64,000 bases of DNA. Source: Geodermatophilus amargosae (GTDB lineage Bacteria; Actinomycetota; Actinomycetes; Mycobacteriales; Geodermatophilaceae). The notes under the pieces are model-generated. The model saw nothing but the letters and a program-made list of their open reading frames with translations, was not told the origin of the DNA and searched no databases. A program made the translations under genes and the position numbers. The stretch is taken from NCBI RefSeq assembly GCF_900116515.1, contig NZ_FPBA01000022.1, positions 1-64,000 of the forward strand, read 5' to 3'. Position 1 is the stretch's first letter, and the number at the start of each line of letters is the position of its first letter. Positions 1 through 11,773 of this stretch are shown here, piece by piece.

Positions 1-273
1 ATCGGTGAGATCTCCTCGATCGTCGCCCAGATCTCCGACCGCCAGACCACCATCGCCTCCGCGGTGGAGGAGCAGACGGCGACGACGAACGAGATGTCGC
101 GGTCGGTGGCCGAGGCCGCCCAGGGCTCCGGGCAGATCGCCGACAACATCACCGGTGTCTCCTCCGCCGCGGACTCCACCACGCAGGCGCTGAGCCAGAC
201 CCGGGTCGCCGTCGACGAGCTCTCGCGCATGGCCGCCGACCTGCGCACCAGCGTCGCCCGCTTCACCTACTGA
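1..273 (+). CDS. Methyl-accepting chemotaxis protein, C-terminal fragment
   Basis: The window opens inside this gene, so only the last 90 residues are visible, in frame from base 1 to a TGA at 271-273. The sequence is the heptad-rich return arm of a chemoreceptor signalling domain: it has the typical ISDRQTTIASAVEEQTATTNEMSR-like stretch (IASAVEEQTATTNEM visible) followed by small-residue coiled coil and a short LRTSVARFTY tail. Such proteins sense ligands at the membrane and control the kinase CheA. The sensor and membrane part lies before the window. There is no CheR-docking pentapeptide at the end. Family assignment is firm; ligand unknown. Confidence 0.9.
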   Translation: MGEISSIVAQISDRQTTIASAVEEQTATTNEMSRSVAEAAQGSGQIADNITGVSSAADSTTQALSQTRVAVDELSRMAADLRTSVARFTY

Positions 274-467
274 CTGGCGCAGCGCAGGTCGCTCAGTCGG
301 GCTGTGAGATGACGTCCGGGCTGTCGGCGACGTCGGCCGGGAGGCGGTTGGGGCCGGCTTCGGCGGGTCGGGCCTTCGGATGCCAGACGGGCCCGGGGTT
401 GGTGCATCAGCTCACAGATGGGACTTTGTAGTTCCGCAACCGGGCTCTGAGCGGCAGAGTCATCGAC

Positions 468-809
468 ATGCAGGGCCCTGACGCGCACCTCCGGGACATC
501 GCGGATCACCTCGACCGGGTCGCCGACGCGCTCGCCCTTCTCGCGGACGGCCTGCCCGAGCGCCTGATCGCCGCAGTGGAACCGGAGTGGCCGTCATTGG
601 ACGAGCGCCTGCAGAGCCTCGCCGATCACTCGTTGCCAACGCCTGCCCGAGATCTCGTCCTGGGCCTTCGGTGGCTGCTGCAGCGTGCCCTTGGCGGGGG
701 CACGTATCGCTCGACCTTCGAGAGCATGAAGCCCGAGCACGTCCAGAGCTACATCCGCGACATCCTGCGCCTCCGCACCGACGCTGCCGGCTACGTCGAC
801 GTCGGCTAG
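468..809 (+). CDS. Small hypothetical protein (113 aa)
   Basis: An ATG-started reading frame with normal high-GC codon use. The protein is mostly helical and acidic, beginning MQGPDAHLRDIADHLDRVAD, with no membrane segment, signal peptide or recognised motif. It has a weak ribosome-binding region only. Its TAG stop overlaps the stop of the convergent gene on the other strand within a single CTAG (806-809), an arrangement that supports both frames being real. Function unknown; I do not recognise the family. Confidence 0.55.
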   Translation: MQGPDAHLRDIADHLDRVADALALLADGLPERLIAAVEPEWPSLDERLQSLADHSLPTPARDLVLGLRWLLQRALGGGTYRSTFESMKPEHVQSYIRDILRLRTDAAGYVDVG

Positions 810-1366
810 CTCCCCGCAGCGGACATGTCGGTACGGCGGCTCCGACTGCGCACGAGCACCACACCGACGCCCGCGGCGGCTGCGATGACGAGGGCAGCTC
901 CGGCCCCGTTGCCCTCGACGGGCATCTGGGTCGGGCTGCGACAGGCAGTGTCTGTCTTGCGGGCGGCGAGGTTGGTGTCACCCAGGTGCCACATCGGTCC
1001 GCCACCCCTGCTCACGGTCACGGAGAAGACCCCGTGCCGGATGCCCGTAGCGAATGTCGTCGGCTGCGGCTGACCGGATGACGTGGGCGTGACCTGGTTG
1101 GCCGGTCCCACAGGGACGTCGATCGAGGCGCCGGTGCGGTTGTCGTAGCCGAAGACCGCAGTCCAGGTCCCGTCGGCGTGGCTGACGATGCAATCGACCA
1201 GCGGGATGACGTCCGGCGGGCTCGAGCGGTCGACACCCGACCCACCGGGAGCCGCGCCGGCCACCCCGGGACCGAGGGAGACCGAGCTACCGATTGCCGC
1301 CGCCATCACCAGACGTGCGACGCGGGACGAACGTCTCACCGCACGGTGTCGTCCGCTGCCGTTCAT
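806..1366 (-). CDS. Secreted or membrane-anchored hypothetical protein with C-terminal membrane span
   Basis: About 186 residues from an ATG at 1366. The N-terminus is a Sec signal peptide: a basic RRSSRVAR stretch, a hydrophobic AAAIGSSVSL core and an AGAA cleavage region. The mature part starts with a segment containing DCIVSHADGTWTAVFGYDN and a VPVGPANQVTP-like continuation, a pattern I know from surface proteins of actinobacteria, probably a small beta-sandwich. A C-terminal hydrophobic span (AALVIAAAAGVGVVLV) followed by RSRSRR would anchor it outward. No LPXTG sortase signal is seen. Function unknown. The start is chosen because it places the signal peptide at the N-terminus. Confidence 0.7.
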   Translation of the reverse strand: MNGSGRHRAVRRSSRVARLVMAAAIGSSVSLGPGVAGAAPGGSGVDRSSPPDVIPLVDCIVSHADGTWTAVFGYDNRTGASIDVPVGPANQVTPTSSGQPQPTTFATGIRHGVFSVTVSRGGGPMWHLGDTNLAARKTDTACRSPTQMPVEGNGAGAALVIAAAAGVGVVLVRSRSRRTDMSAAGS

Positions 1367-1797
1367 GGGGAGTGGTGTCCTGTCTCGTCGGCGGGGTGTC
1401 TCTCCTGACACCCATGCATCGGTAGTAGTTGCGGCGTTCGACAGCCCAGACGAGCAGTCACAGCCGGCTTCAGCAGATCCGGGCGCTGACCCGGAGATCC
1501 GCCGCGGTCCGGCGACGGAGGTGGCCATCGCGAGGGCGGCACGACTCGAGGGGGCTGACACGGGGCCGGCCCTGCGCCAGCCGGGGCGCTGCACACGGGA
1601 CCGGGGCGGACGCGGCTGCCCTGTCGCTGCCGTGGATGAGCATCCCGAGGGTCCTCCCCCACCTCCGCGCCTCCGACGATCTTCGCTTCGCCGAACCGGA
1701 GAAGCCGTGATCACGAGGGCGCACACCTCCTGCACCAGGCGGCGCGGAACTCGTTGTGACGAGAAGGCGCGGCGACCGTCGACGGGTACCCATCGCT
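1367..1797. other. Non-coding gap with no clear feature
   Basis: This 431-base stretch lies between two minus-strand genes. Open frames occur in it but none has coding-like composition, a ribosome-binding site or a recognisable product. I see no long hairpin, tRNA or repeat. It presumably holds the promoter of the secreted protein downstream. Confidence 0.4.
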
Positions 1798-4245
1798 TCA
1801 CCGTGCGCTTGTCGGGCGGGTCAGCGGGTCGATGGACAGCGCTGAGCGCAGGAGCCTGTCGATCGCCTCCGCCGGCATCGGCCGGCCGAACAGGTAGCCC
1901 TGGACGGCATCGCATCCGAGACGCCGGAGCACCTCGAGCTGCTCCTCCGTCTCGACTCCCTCGGCCACCACGTCAAGCCCCAGACTGCCGCCCATCGCGA
2001 CCATGGCTCCGGCGATCGAGCCGGACTCCCCGTGCGGCTCGAGGGCGGCGATGAACGACCGGTCGATCTTCAGGCGATCGACGGGCAGGGCCCGGAGCCG
2101 TCCGAAGGACGAGTGGCCCATCCCGAAGTCGTCGATGGCGATCGAGACGCCGAGCGCCCGGACCTCCTCGAGAGCACGGGCGGCCTCGATCGCGCAGCTC
2201 GTTGTGGCGGTCTCGGTGATCTCGATCTCCAGCCGGGCGGGGTCGACACCGGCCGCTCGTGCGCTCGAGCGGACGGCCTCTGCGAGGTCCCCTCGAGCCA
2301 GGCGACGCGCGGAGATGTTGATCGCGACCTGCAGGCTCGGGAGGCCTGCGGCGTCCCAGGCGGCCAGCTGCCGGCACGCCTCCTCGAGCGCCCAGTCGTC
2401 GATGAGGTCGATCGCGCCGGTGTCCTCGGCCACGGCGATGAAGGTGTCGGGCAGCACGAGGCCACGGTGGGGGTGCTGCCACCGGGCAAGCGCCTCGACC
2501 CCGGTGACACGCCCGGAGCGCAGGTCGACCTGGGGCTGGTAGAGCAGGAAGAACTGGCCTCCAGCGGCCGCTGAACGCAGGTCCCGCACCAGTTCGCTGT
2601 GCGCGACGACCTTCTCGTGCATCGCCGGCTCGAACACCTCGAACCGGTTGCGTCCGGCGCCCTTCGCCGCGTACATCGCGATGTCGGCGTCGCGGAGGAT
2701 CTCGTCCGGATTCCGGTCGTCGGCCGGGTCGATGAGCGTGATCCCGATGCTGCAGCCGACCTCGAAGCTCTCCGGTCCCCACGGGACAGCCTCGTTCGAC
2801 GCGGCGATCAGGCGCTCGGCGACGGCGCCGATCTCCTGCCGCCCGTGCGCGGTGCCGATGAGGACGACGAACTCGTCACCACCGAGGCGCGCAACGGTGT
2901 CCTCCGGCCGCACACCCGCCTGCAGTCGGCCGGAGATGGCGGTCAGGACGGCGTCCCCGGCACCGTGGCCGAACACGTCGTTGACGGCCTTGAAGTCGTC
3001 GAGGTCCAGGAGCAGGACCGCACTGGGACCGGTGCGGCGAGCGCTCAGCACGGCCTCGAGACGAGTGCGCAGCAGTGCCCGGTTGGCCAGTCCGGTCAGT
3101 GGGTCGTGCAGGGCGAGCCTCCTCAGCTCACCCGCCTGCTCCTGGAGGCGCTGGGCACTGCTCAGCGCCTCTGCCTGGGCACGCTTCTGCTCGGTGACGT
3201 CCCGCGCGATGGCGGCGTGGCCGGTGAGCTCACCGTCCTCGCCCCGGATGGCGGAGACGGTGAGCAGCGCCTCGAAGACCGAGCCGTCCTTGCGCTGGTG
3301 CAGCCTCTCGATGTGCAGACCGGGGTTCTGCTGGAGCGCAGCCAGTGCCGGCGCGACCAGCCGCTCCATGCCCGGCGCGACCAGGATGCGGACGTGTCGT
3401 CCGAGGACCTCCTCGGCGGTGTAGCCGTACAGGCGCTGCGCTCCCGGGTTCCACGTCTCGATCAGTCCGCCGAGCGTCGCGGTGAACACGGCGTCGTCCG
3501 TGGACTGCACCACTGCCGCCAAGCGCACCAGCTGGTCACGCTGCTCGTGCAGCTGGGCGGTGCGGTCAGACGCCAGTTGCTCGACGAACTCGCGGCGGTC
3601 CTCGAAGCGACGCCAGGCGACGAAGCACGCCCACGCCTCGATGAGGATGAAGACGGCGTGCAGCAGGGACATCTGGAGGACGGAGTGGCCGTGCGGGAAC
3701 ACCGAACCGTGCAGCATCGAGCCGAGGAGGAAGTGGTGCAGGGCCACGAAGCCGACGGCCATGACGAACGGCACCGGGGTCGCGTACAGCGCAGCCAGGG
3801 GCAGCAGGGCGAAGAAGAGGAAGTGGGCCTCGGTGCGCCCGCCGGAGATGTGGACGACCACCGCAGCCGCGGTCATCAACCCGACGGCCGCGACGTTGGC
3901 CTTCTCGCCCCGGGTCAGCATCGGGAGAGCAGCGGTCAGCCCCAGGACCGCCACAGGAGCGGCAAGACCTCCAGCCCCCAGGACGCCATGACCACTGACG
4001 AGGGCGTAGACGAGGACGGCCACGGTCAATCCGGCCAGGGTCCGCAGGACGAAGCGGTGGTGCTGCTCCCACTGCTCGTCCGGGAGCTGACGTCCCGAGG
4101 GCAGCGCCCGGGCCACCCGCCGGAGGAGGCCGTGCGCCGGCGTCGAACTCCGGTCCGAGCCGATCGGGGCCTCGAGCCCGTCGCCTCTCGCGGCGCCGAC
4201 GGCCCATGATCCGGACGTGACAAGTGCGGCATTCTCGGTACTCAC
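1798..4245 (-). CDS. Membrane-bound PAS-GGDEF-EAL c-di-GMP protein
   Basis: An 815-residue protein from a GTG at 4245, with GGGAG a few bases upstream. Residues about 65-215 form roughly six membrane spans containing a histidine-rich [10 protein letters not shown]...ALHHFLLG signature seen in several actinobacterial membrane sensors. A PAS domain follows at about 240-355, then a GGDEF domain with intact GGDEF at 455-459 and an RxxD inhibitory site (RPED, 446-449) five residues before it. The EAL domain has EAL at 584-586, INIS near 642, EIEITET near 673-679, IDDFG at 704-708, LKIDRS near 725, AEGVE at 761-765 and a VQGYLFGRP segment. Both the cyclase and phosphodiesterase residue sets look intact, so it may make or degrade c-di-GMP depending on signal. 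Nucleotide direction in vivo cannot be told from sequence. Confidence 0.93.
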   Translation of the reverse strand: MSTENAALVTSGSWAVGAARGDGLEAPIGSDRSSTPAHGLLRRVARALPSGRQLPDEQWEQHHRFVLRTLAGLTVAVLVYALVSGHGVLGAGGLAAPVAVLGLTAALPMLTRGEKANVAAVGLMTAAAVVVHISGGRTEAHFLFFALLPLAALYATPVPFVMAVGFVALHHFLLGSMLHGSVFPHGHSVLQMSLLHAVFILIEAWACFVAWRRFEDRREFVEQLASDRTAQLHEQRDQLVRLAAVVQSTDDAVFTATLGGLIETWNPGAQRLYGYTAEEVLGRHVRILVAPGMERLVAPALAALQQNPGLHIERLHQRKDGSVFEALLTVSAIRGEDGELTGHAAIARDVTEQKRAQAEALSSAQRLQEQAGELRRLALHDPLTGLANRALLRTRLEAVLSARRTGPSAVLLLDLDDFKAVNDVFGHGAGDAVLTAISGRLQAGVRPEDTVARLGGDEFVVLIGTAHGRQEIGAVAERLIAASNEAVPWGPESFEVGCSIGITLIDPADDRNPDEILRDADIAMYAAKGAGRNRFEVFEPAMHEKVVAHSELVRDLRSAAAGGQFFLLYQPQVDLRSGRVTGVEALARWQHPHRGLVLPDTFIAVAEDTGAIDLIDDWALEEACRQLAAWDAAGLPSLQVAINISARRLARGDLAEAVRSSARAAGVDPARLEIEITETATTSCAIEAARALEEVRALGVSIAIDDFGMGHSSFGRLRALPVDRLKIDRSFIAALEPHGESGSIAGAMVAMGGSLGLDVVAEGVETEEQLEVLRRLGCDAVQGYLFGRPMPAEAIDRLLRSALSIDPLTRPTSAR

Positions 4246-4569
4246 GCCGCGCTCCCGTTCATCCTGTGGGGCTGTTACACGCGATATCGGAACGGAACCG
4301 ACCAGGCTGAACGCGACTCCTCCGGAATGGGGAGCGCTTTCACCGGCGGATGCCGGAGCCGCTGACCGGACTCGCGACCCGCTGCCCTGCTACTGGAGGA
4401 CTTCCGGAGGAGTGCGCACGCGACGTGGGCCAACGACCTCGAGACTCGGAGTTCGGCCGGTGCCTACCGACCGCTGCCCATCCACGTGCCGATGAGCAAC
4501 CTGTGGACACGTCCGTCTCTACCGGCGGGCTGGCTGACTGACGTGGTGAGGGTTGGAGGAGGACGCGGT
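4246..4569. other. Intergenic region before the integrase remnant
   Basis: This 324-base stretch separates the divergent c-di-GMP gene and the decayed integrase. It should hold the promoter of the former. No convincing gene, tRNA or long hairpin is visible. Confidence 0.35.
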
Positions 4570-5519
4570 GTCCAACATCTCGCGGCGGCCCAACGGCACC
4601 TGGCGTGCGCGGGTACCGGGACCTCGCGGGCCCGATGCGCGGACGTGCTGCGGACGCACGTGCTGCCTCGCTGGGGCGACGTACCCCTCGTACGTATCGC
4701 CCACAGCGACGTCCAGGCCTGGCCGGCCGAGCTGAGCGACCGCGGCCTGGCCGGCGCCTCGGTGCGCAAGACGCAGGGGGTGCTCTCCGGTGTCCTCGGA
4801 CTCGCGGTGCGCGACCGGCGACTCGTCCTCGACCCCGCACTCGGCGTCGCGCTGCCTGCCCTCGAGCAGGGGTGCCGGCGCTACCTGACGGCCGGGCGGC
4901 TCGGGGCCCTCGCAGAGGCGGCCGGTCCCGGCAGAGTCGCCGTCCTCGTCCTCGGCTACTGCGGCCTGCGGCGGTCGGAGCTCGCCGCGCTGCGCGTGCG
5001 GCACGTCGACCTGCTCCGCCGCCGGGTGCTCATCGAGGAGGCGGTGACCGAGGTCGACGGCAAGCACCTCGTCTGGGGCACGCCGGAGAACAACAGCCGG
5101 CGCACCGTGCGCTCCCCCGCTCCCTGGTCGACGCCGTCCTCCGCAACCGCAACGCCCGGGCCGCGTGGTTCGGCGAGGCGGCCCGGGAGATCAGGGTCCC
5201 GGTGCTGACGCCCCACGAGCTGCGGCACACCGCGGCGTCCCTGGCCATCAGCGCCGGGGCCAACGTGAAGGCCGTGCAGCGGATGCTCGAGCACGCGTCG
5301 GCGGCCATGACGCTCGACCGCTACGCCGACCCCTTCGACGACGACCTGGACGAGGTGGCCGACCGGCTCGACGCCCTGCGGTACCGCTCGTGCGGACCGC
5401 GTGCGGACTCGTTGCGGACCGGAGCCTCTCCGGAGCCTTGCCGAGACGTTCCATCGAACGGGAACGACCAGGTCAGAACGGGGTCGTGCGAGTGGAGACG
5501 AGGGGAATCGAACCCCTAA
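4570..5519 (+). pseudogene. Decayed phage-type tyrosine integrase
   Basis: Three reading frames must be joined to rebuild a tyrosine recombinase. Frame 2 from GTG 4570 gives the usual N-terminal SNISRRPNGTWRARV. Frame 1 from about 4640 gives the core-binding and start of the catalytic domain, with the first catalytic arginine in GYCGLRRSELAAL. From about 5110 frame 3 gives HELRHTAAS (HxxR), then the last histidine in LEHASAAMTLDRYAD with the tyrosine nucleophile. Compared with intact relatives roughly 50 residues are also missing after the N-terminal patch. At least two frameshifts plus a deletion make it non-functional. It reads toward the 3' end of tRNA-Ala, the usual place for such integrases. 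The end given is the frame-3 stop, which runs into the tRNA; the true protein end was probably near 5395. Confidence 0.85.
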
Positions 5520-5565
5520 CCCCCGCCTTGCAAAGGCGGTGCTCTGCCAATTGAGCTACGTCCCC
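5493..5565 (-). tRNA. tRNA-Ala (anticodon TGC)
   Basis: A full cloverleaf reads on the minus strand. The acceptor stem GGGGACG pairs with CGTCTCC, with one G-T pair. The D-arm contains AGCTCAATTGGCAGAGC, the anticodon loop is CTTTGCAAG with TGC at 5530-5532, and the T-arm is AGGGGTTCGATTCCCCT. The discriminator is A at 5493 and CCA is not encoded. Its 3' end abuts the integrase remnant and is the likely former attachment site. Confidence 0.96.
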
Positions 5566-5602
5566 GAGCTGTCCCCGGGCGCTCCCGGACGGGAGCGCGG
5601 GG

Positions 5603-5752
5603 TCAGCGGGTGGTGGGGCGACTGACCGACTGCGGGCCGTTCGTGGCCTCGTGCCACAGGTCGGCCTCGCTCGTGCCGTTGCCGGACGAGCGTCGGCGGA
5701 CTGCAGCGACGGCGCCGGCCGCGACTGCGGCCAGGGCCAGCTTCTTGAGCAC
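5603..5752 (-). CDS. DLW-39-type small protein
   Basis: A 49-residue protein from a GTG at 5752, preceded by a perfect AGGAGGT six bases away, which fixes the start. It begins VLKKLALAAVAAGAVAAVRR, a short membrane span followed by basic residues, and contains the EADLWHEAT motif that names the actinobacterial DLW-39 family. Members of this family sit, as here, beside tRNA-Ile and tRNA-Ala downstream of gyrA. Role unknown; probably a membrane-attached peptide with its tail in the cytoplasm. It is short enough to be missed by many gene callers. Confidence 0.8.
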   Translation of the reverse strand: MLKKLALAAVAAGAVAAVRRRSSGNGTSEADLWHEATNGPQSVSRPTTR

Positions 5753-5823
5753 GCGGTACCTCCTGGGACGGCGGCCACGGACGGGGCCTCGCTGCCGCGG
5801 TGCCGGGGGCACCGGTACACGGG

Positions 5824-5897
5824 TGGGCCTGGGAGGACTTGAACCTCCGGCCTCATCCTTATCAGGGATGCGCTCTAACCGCCTGAGCTACAGGCCC
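5824..5897 (-). tRNA. tRNA-Ile (anticodon GAT)
   Basis: The minus strand gives the acceptor stem GGGCCTG pairing with CAGGCCC, a D-arm with AGCTCAGGCGGTTAGAGC, an anticodon loop CTGATAAG with GAT, and a T-arm with GGAGGTTCAAGTCCTCC. The discriminator is A at 5824 and CCA is not encoded. The position between the DUF3566 gene and the DLW-39 gene matches related genomes. Confidence 0.97.
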
Positions 5898-5952
5898 GTG
5901 GACCTCGACGAGCGTACCTGGACCCCGCCGGGCTCCTGCACGCGGGTACCGG

Positions 5953-6705
5953 CTAGTCGCGCTCGGCGAGCGTGACCTCGAGGCCGCCGACGAGGTCGGC
6001 GCAGAGGTTGTAGACGAACGCCGCGACGGTGCACAGAGCCGTCATCAGCACGATGTTGATGGCGCCGATGACCGCTGCCCCGCCGAAGACGACGCCCGGC
6101 GTGATGACGTTGCTGCCGCCCTCGCCGTCCGACGCCGTACCGAGCTGGCCGAACAGGTCGTTGAGGGTGTCGAAGACGCCGAGGCCGGACAGGACGCCGT
6201 AGAGGATCCCGACCGCGACCATCCAGACGAAGAACAGCGCGATCGACAGGACCAGCGAGATCTTCAGCGCCGACCAGGTGTCGATGTGCCGCAGCTGCAG
6301 CCGAGCCCGGCGCGGACCGCGGCCACCGCGGCCCTTGCCCTTCCCGGTCGCCTGCTGCTGCCCGGTGCGGGCGCCGGCGGCCGGCGGGGGCGCCACGGAG
6401 GCCGGCGGCACGACCTGGGTGCTGCCCGAGGGAGGCGGGACGGTGGCGTCGGCCGGGACCTGACCGGGGATCTGGCCGGGGGCCTGCGCAGGTGCCTGGC
6501 CGGGGAACTGGCCCGGTGCCTGACCGGGGATCTGGCCCGTGGGCGGCTTGGCCAGCGACGGGCCACCCGGGCCCTGCTGGCCGGCCGCGGACGCACCCAC
6601 CGGAGACGCACCGACCGGGGACGCAGCCGCCCCCGGCGTGCCGTCCGACCCGAGCGCGCCGTCCGGGCGGACCCCGGTGCGCACCGCCTGCGGCCGGTCG
6701 CTCAT
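5953..6705 (-). CDS. DUF3566 membrane protein
   Basis: A 250-residue protein from an ATG at 6705 with GGGAG upstream. The first 130 residues are low-complexity, with a repeated G-Q-x-P-G-Q pattern (GQIPGQAPGQFPGQ) and proline-rich spacers. A basic patch (GRGGRGPRRARLQLRHIDTW) leads into the conserved part: a first membrane span (ALKISLVLSIALFFVWMVAV), an outside loop, and a second span (AAVIGAINIVLMTALCTVAA) ending in YNLCADLVGGLEVTLAE. This is the DUF3566 signature, conserved in actinobacteria directly downstream of gyrA. It probably shares transcription with gyrA. The function is unknown. Confidence 0.9.
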   Translation of the reverse strand: MSDRPQAVRTGVRPDGALGSDGTPGAAASPVGASPVGASAAGQQGPGGPSLAKPPTGQIPGQAPGQFPGQAPAQAPGQIPGQVPADATVPPPSGSTQVVPPASVAPPPAAGARTGQQQATGKGKGRGGRGPRRARLQLRHIDTWSALKISLVLSIALFFVWMVAVGILYGVLSGLGVFDTLNDLFGQLGTASDGEGGSNVITPGVVFGGAAVIGAINIVLMTALCTVAAFVYNLCADLVGGLEVTLAERD

Positions 6706-6861
6706 GCCGTTCTCCCGTTCGCCTGCGGCCCTCGCCGCGTCGTCGCGTCCGGTCGCCCCGGCGTGGTGCCGGAGGCGCCCGAGCGCCGGTCGTTCCCGTC
6801 AGAGGGAGCCGGGGGCGAGCGGCGACCCGAGGTCGCCACTCGCCGTGCTCCCGGTCTCACA

Positions 6862-9330
6862 CTAGGCGGCGGGCTCGTCGTTGTCCGTCGTCCGGGCGAT
6901 CGCCACGATCGTCACGTCCTCGGGCAAGTTCATGAGCTTGACACCCATCGTGGCCCTGTCCTTGTTGTGGCGCACGCCGTTGACCGGTGTCCGGATGACG
7001 CCGCCGCCGGAGGTGATCGCGTACAGCTCGTCGCCGAGCCGCACCGCGAGGGCCCCGACCAGGGCGCCCTTGCGCGCCTTGGGGTCGGCGGTGAGCACGC
7101 CCTTCCCGCCGCGGCCCTGCGCCGGGTAGTTCTCGATGCCGGTCCGCTTGGCGAAGCCCCGCTCGGTGGCGACCATGACGTCGACGCCCTCCTCGACCAC
7201 CATCATCGACAGCAGCCGGTCGCCGGGGGCCAGCACGATGCCGCGCACGCCCTCGGTGGCCCGGCCCATCGGCCGCAGCGTGGCGTCGTCGGCCTTGAAC
7301 CGGATGGACATGGCCGCGCGGGTGACCAGCAGCAGGTCCTGCTCCGGGTCGATCAGCGCGGCGCCGACCAGCTCGTCGCTGTCCCGCAGGTTGATCGCGA
7401 TGACGCCGCCGCTGCGGGGGGAGTCGAAGTCCGACAGCCGGGTCTTCTTCACCTGCCCGTTCGCCGTGGCCAGGACCAGGTACGGCGCGACGCCGTAGTC
7501 CTTGATCTGCATGACCTGGGCGATCTTCTCGTCCGGCTGGAACGCCAGGATGTTGGCCACGTGCGCGCCGCGGGCGGTGCGGTTGGCCTCGGGCAGCTCG
7601 TAGGCCTTGGCGCGGTAGACCCGCCCCTTGTTGGTGAAGAAGAGGATCCAGTCGTGGGTCGAGCCCACGAAGAAGTGGTCGACGAGGTCGTCCTGTTTGA
7701 GGGCGGCCCCCATCACTCCCTTCCCGCCGCGGCGCTGGGAGCGGTAGAGGTCGCTCTTCGTCCGCTTTGCGTAGCCGGTGCGGGTGATGGTGACGACGAC
7801 CTCCTCCTCCGCGATGAGGTCCTCCATGGAGACGTCGCCGTCGTTCGCGACGAACTGCGTGCGGCGGTCGTCGCCGTACTTGTCGACGATCTCGGCCAGC
7901 TCGTCGCGGATGATCTCCCGCTGGCGCTGGGGCGAGTCGAGGATCGCCTGCAGCTCGGCGATGCGGGCCTCGATCTCGGCCAGCTCGTCGAGGATTCGCT
8001 GGCGCTCGAGGGCGGCCAGCCGGCGCAGCTGCAGGTCGAGGATCGAGATCGCCTGGATCTCGTCGACGTCGAGGAGCTCCATGAGTCCGCTGCGGGCCTC
8101 GTCGGCCGACGGGCTGCTGCGGATGAGCGCGATGACGGCGTCGAGCTGGTCGAGGGCCTTGGCCCAGCCGCGCAGGATGTGCGCGCGCTCCTCGGCCTTG
8201 CGCAGCCGGTAGCGGGTCCGCCGCTGGATGACCTCGATCTGGTGGTCGACGTAGAGGCGCACCAGCTCGTCGAGGCGCAGCGTCCGCGGGACGCCGTCGA
8301 CGATCGAGAGCATGTTGCAGCCGAACGACGTCTGCAGCTGGGTGTGCTTGTAGAGGTTGTTCAGCACGACCTTGGCCACGGCGTCGCGGCGCAGCGTGAT
8401 GACCAGCCGGCGGCCGACCCGGTCGCTCGACTCGTCGGCGATCTCGCTGATGCCCTGCAGCCGGCCGTCCTTGACGCCCTCGGCGATCGCCTCGGCGAGG
8501 TTGTCCGGGTTGACCTGGTAGGGCAGCTCGGTGACGACGAGCTGCACCCGGCCGCGGGCGTCCTCCTCGACGGTGACCACCGCGCGCATCCGGACCGAGC
8601 CGCGGCCGGTCCGGTAGGCGTCCTCGATGCCGTCGCGGCCGACGATGAGGCCGTGGGTCGGGAAGTCGGGGCCCTTGATCCGCTCCATGCACGCGGTGAG
8701 GGCCTCCTCCGCCTCGGCGTCGGGGTGCTCCAGCATCCAGAACACCGCGGAGGCGACCTCGCGGAGGTTGTGCGGCGGCATGTTGGTGGCCATGCCGACG
8801 GCGATGCCGGCCGAGCCGTTGATGAGCAGGTTGGGGATGCGCCCCGGCAGGACCAGCGGCTCCTGGTTCTTGCCGTCGTAGTTGGGCTGGAAGTCGACGG
8901 TCTCCTCGTCGATGTTGGCCAGCATCTCCATGGCCAGCGGCGTCAGCCGGGCCTCGGTGTAGCGCATGGCCGCGGCGGGGTCGTTGCCCGGCGAGCCGAA
9001 GTTCCCCTGGCCGTCGACCAGCGGGTAGCGCATCGACCACGGCTGGGCCAGCCGCACGAGGGCGTCGTAGATCGAGCTGTCGCCGTGCGGGTGGTAGTTA
9101 CCCATCACCTCACCGACGACGCGGGCGCACTTGACGTAGCCGCGGTCGGGGCGGAAGCCCTGGTCGTACATCGCGAACAACACGCGGCGGTGCACGGGCT
9201 TGAGGCCGTCCCGGACCTCCGGGAGCGCGCGGCCCACGATCACGCTCATCGCGTAGTCGATGTAGCTGCGCTGCATCTCCTGCTGGAGGTCGACCGGCTC
9301 GACGCGGTCGCGGGGTGGGGTCTCCGTCAC
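6862..9330 (-). CDS. gyrA: DNA gyrase subunit A
   Basis: An 822-residue protein from a GTG at 9330. With GyrB it introduces negative supercoils into DNA. The breakage-reunion domain is complete: [11 protein letters not shown] near 41-51, the quinolone region GDSSIYD at 83-89, and the catalytic tyrosine in AAMRYTEAR (Tyr124). The second half has the six-bladed C-terminal DNA-wrapping domain, including the GyrA box QRRGGKG that wrapping depends on. The residues matching the classical quinolone-resistance positions are Ser85 and Asp89, the sensitive type. It lies about 100 bases after gyrB on the same strand, as in most actinobacteria. Confidence 0.99.
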   Translation of the reverse strand: MTETPPRDRVEPVDLQQEMQRSYIDYAMSVIVGRALPEVRDGLKPVHRRVLFAMYDQGFRPDRGYVKCARVVGEVMGNYHPHGDSSIYDALVRLAQPWSMRYPLVDGQGNFGSPGNDPAAAMRYTEARLTPLAMEMLANIDEETVDFQPNYDGKNQEPLVLPGRIPNLLINGSAGIAVGMATNMPPHNLREVASAVFWMLEHPDAEAEEALTACMERIKGPDFPTHGLIVGRDGIEDAYRTGRGSVRMRAVVTVEEDARGRVQLVVTELPYQVNPDNLAEAIAEGVKDGRLQGISEIADESSDRVGRRLVITLRRDAVAKVVLNNLYKHTQLQTSFGCNMLSIVDGVPRTLRLDELVRLYVDHQIEVIQRRTRYRLRKAEERAHILRGWAKALDQLDAVIALIRSSPSADEARSGLMELLDVDEIQAISILDLQLRRLAALERQRILDELAEIEARIAELQAILDSPQRQREIIRDELAEIVDKYGDDRRTQFVANDGDVSMEDLIAEEEVVVTITRTGYAKRTKSDLYRSQRRGGKGVMGAALKQDDLVDHFFVGSTHDWILFFTNKGRVYRAKAYELPEANRTARGAHVANILAFQPDEKIAQVMQIKDYGVAPYLVLATANGQVKKTRLSDFDSPRSGGVIAINLRDSDELVGAALIDPEQDLLLVTRAAMSIRFKADDATLRPMGRATEGVRGIVLAPGDRLLSMMVVEEGVDVMVATERGFAKRTGIENYPAQGRGGKGVLTADPKARKGALVGALAVRLGDELYAITSGGGVIRTPVNGVRHNKDRATMGVKLMNLPEDVTIVAIARTTDNDEPAA

Positions 9331-9433
9331 GGTTCAGTTCTCCACTGTCGAAGGAGGAAGTCGCAGGCCGGCGTGGTGAGGTCCCCGCACGCCCGCTGCG
9401 GACGTGCCGGCAGCGGGGGGCACGGGGTCCTCG

Positions 9434-11470
<2,037 letters not shown>

Positions 11471-11773
11471 GTGGGGCCCTTCTGTCGAGCGACCGGCGTG
11501 CGGCACCCCCGCGGAGGGAGGGGGTCCGAGGGCGCACAGCGCCACTGAGCCGGATGCTGGGGATTCCTGGTTCCCATGTTACCGGGTCCACCGACAAGAA
11601 CGGCGTCACGCACGCCCTGAGGGCGCTCCTGCGCCACTCACGGCCCCGGACGCACCACCTGTGTTGCCCCGGGGTCCGACACGCCCGCCCAGGGCCGCTG
11701 GCCGGGGACCGGGGAGCACGGAACCGTTCCGACCGTCCGGCGGGGGGTGCCCGCCGCTCGCAGACTGGTCGAC
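11471..11773. other. Divergent gyrB/SDR promoter region
   Basis: About 300 bases between divergently read gyrB and the SDR gene. On the gyrB strand a TAACAT hexamer (about 11575-11580) could be a -10 element, but no well-spaced -35 is evident. A CAGACT hexamer at 11761-11766 lies seven bases before the SDR start. No gene is seen here. Confidence 0.3.

Noticed and set aside
1367-1797. Small open frames in the gap before the c-di-GMP gene
   Set aside because: No ribosome-binding site, odd composition and mutual overlap.
4486-5205. Intact integrase of 240 residues
   Set aside because: It lacks the HxxR and tyrosine motifs, which occur downstream in another frame, so it is part of a pseudogene.
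6862-9330. Quinolone-resistance change in gyrA
   Set aside because: The key positions are Ser85 and Asp89, the sensitive type.
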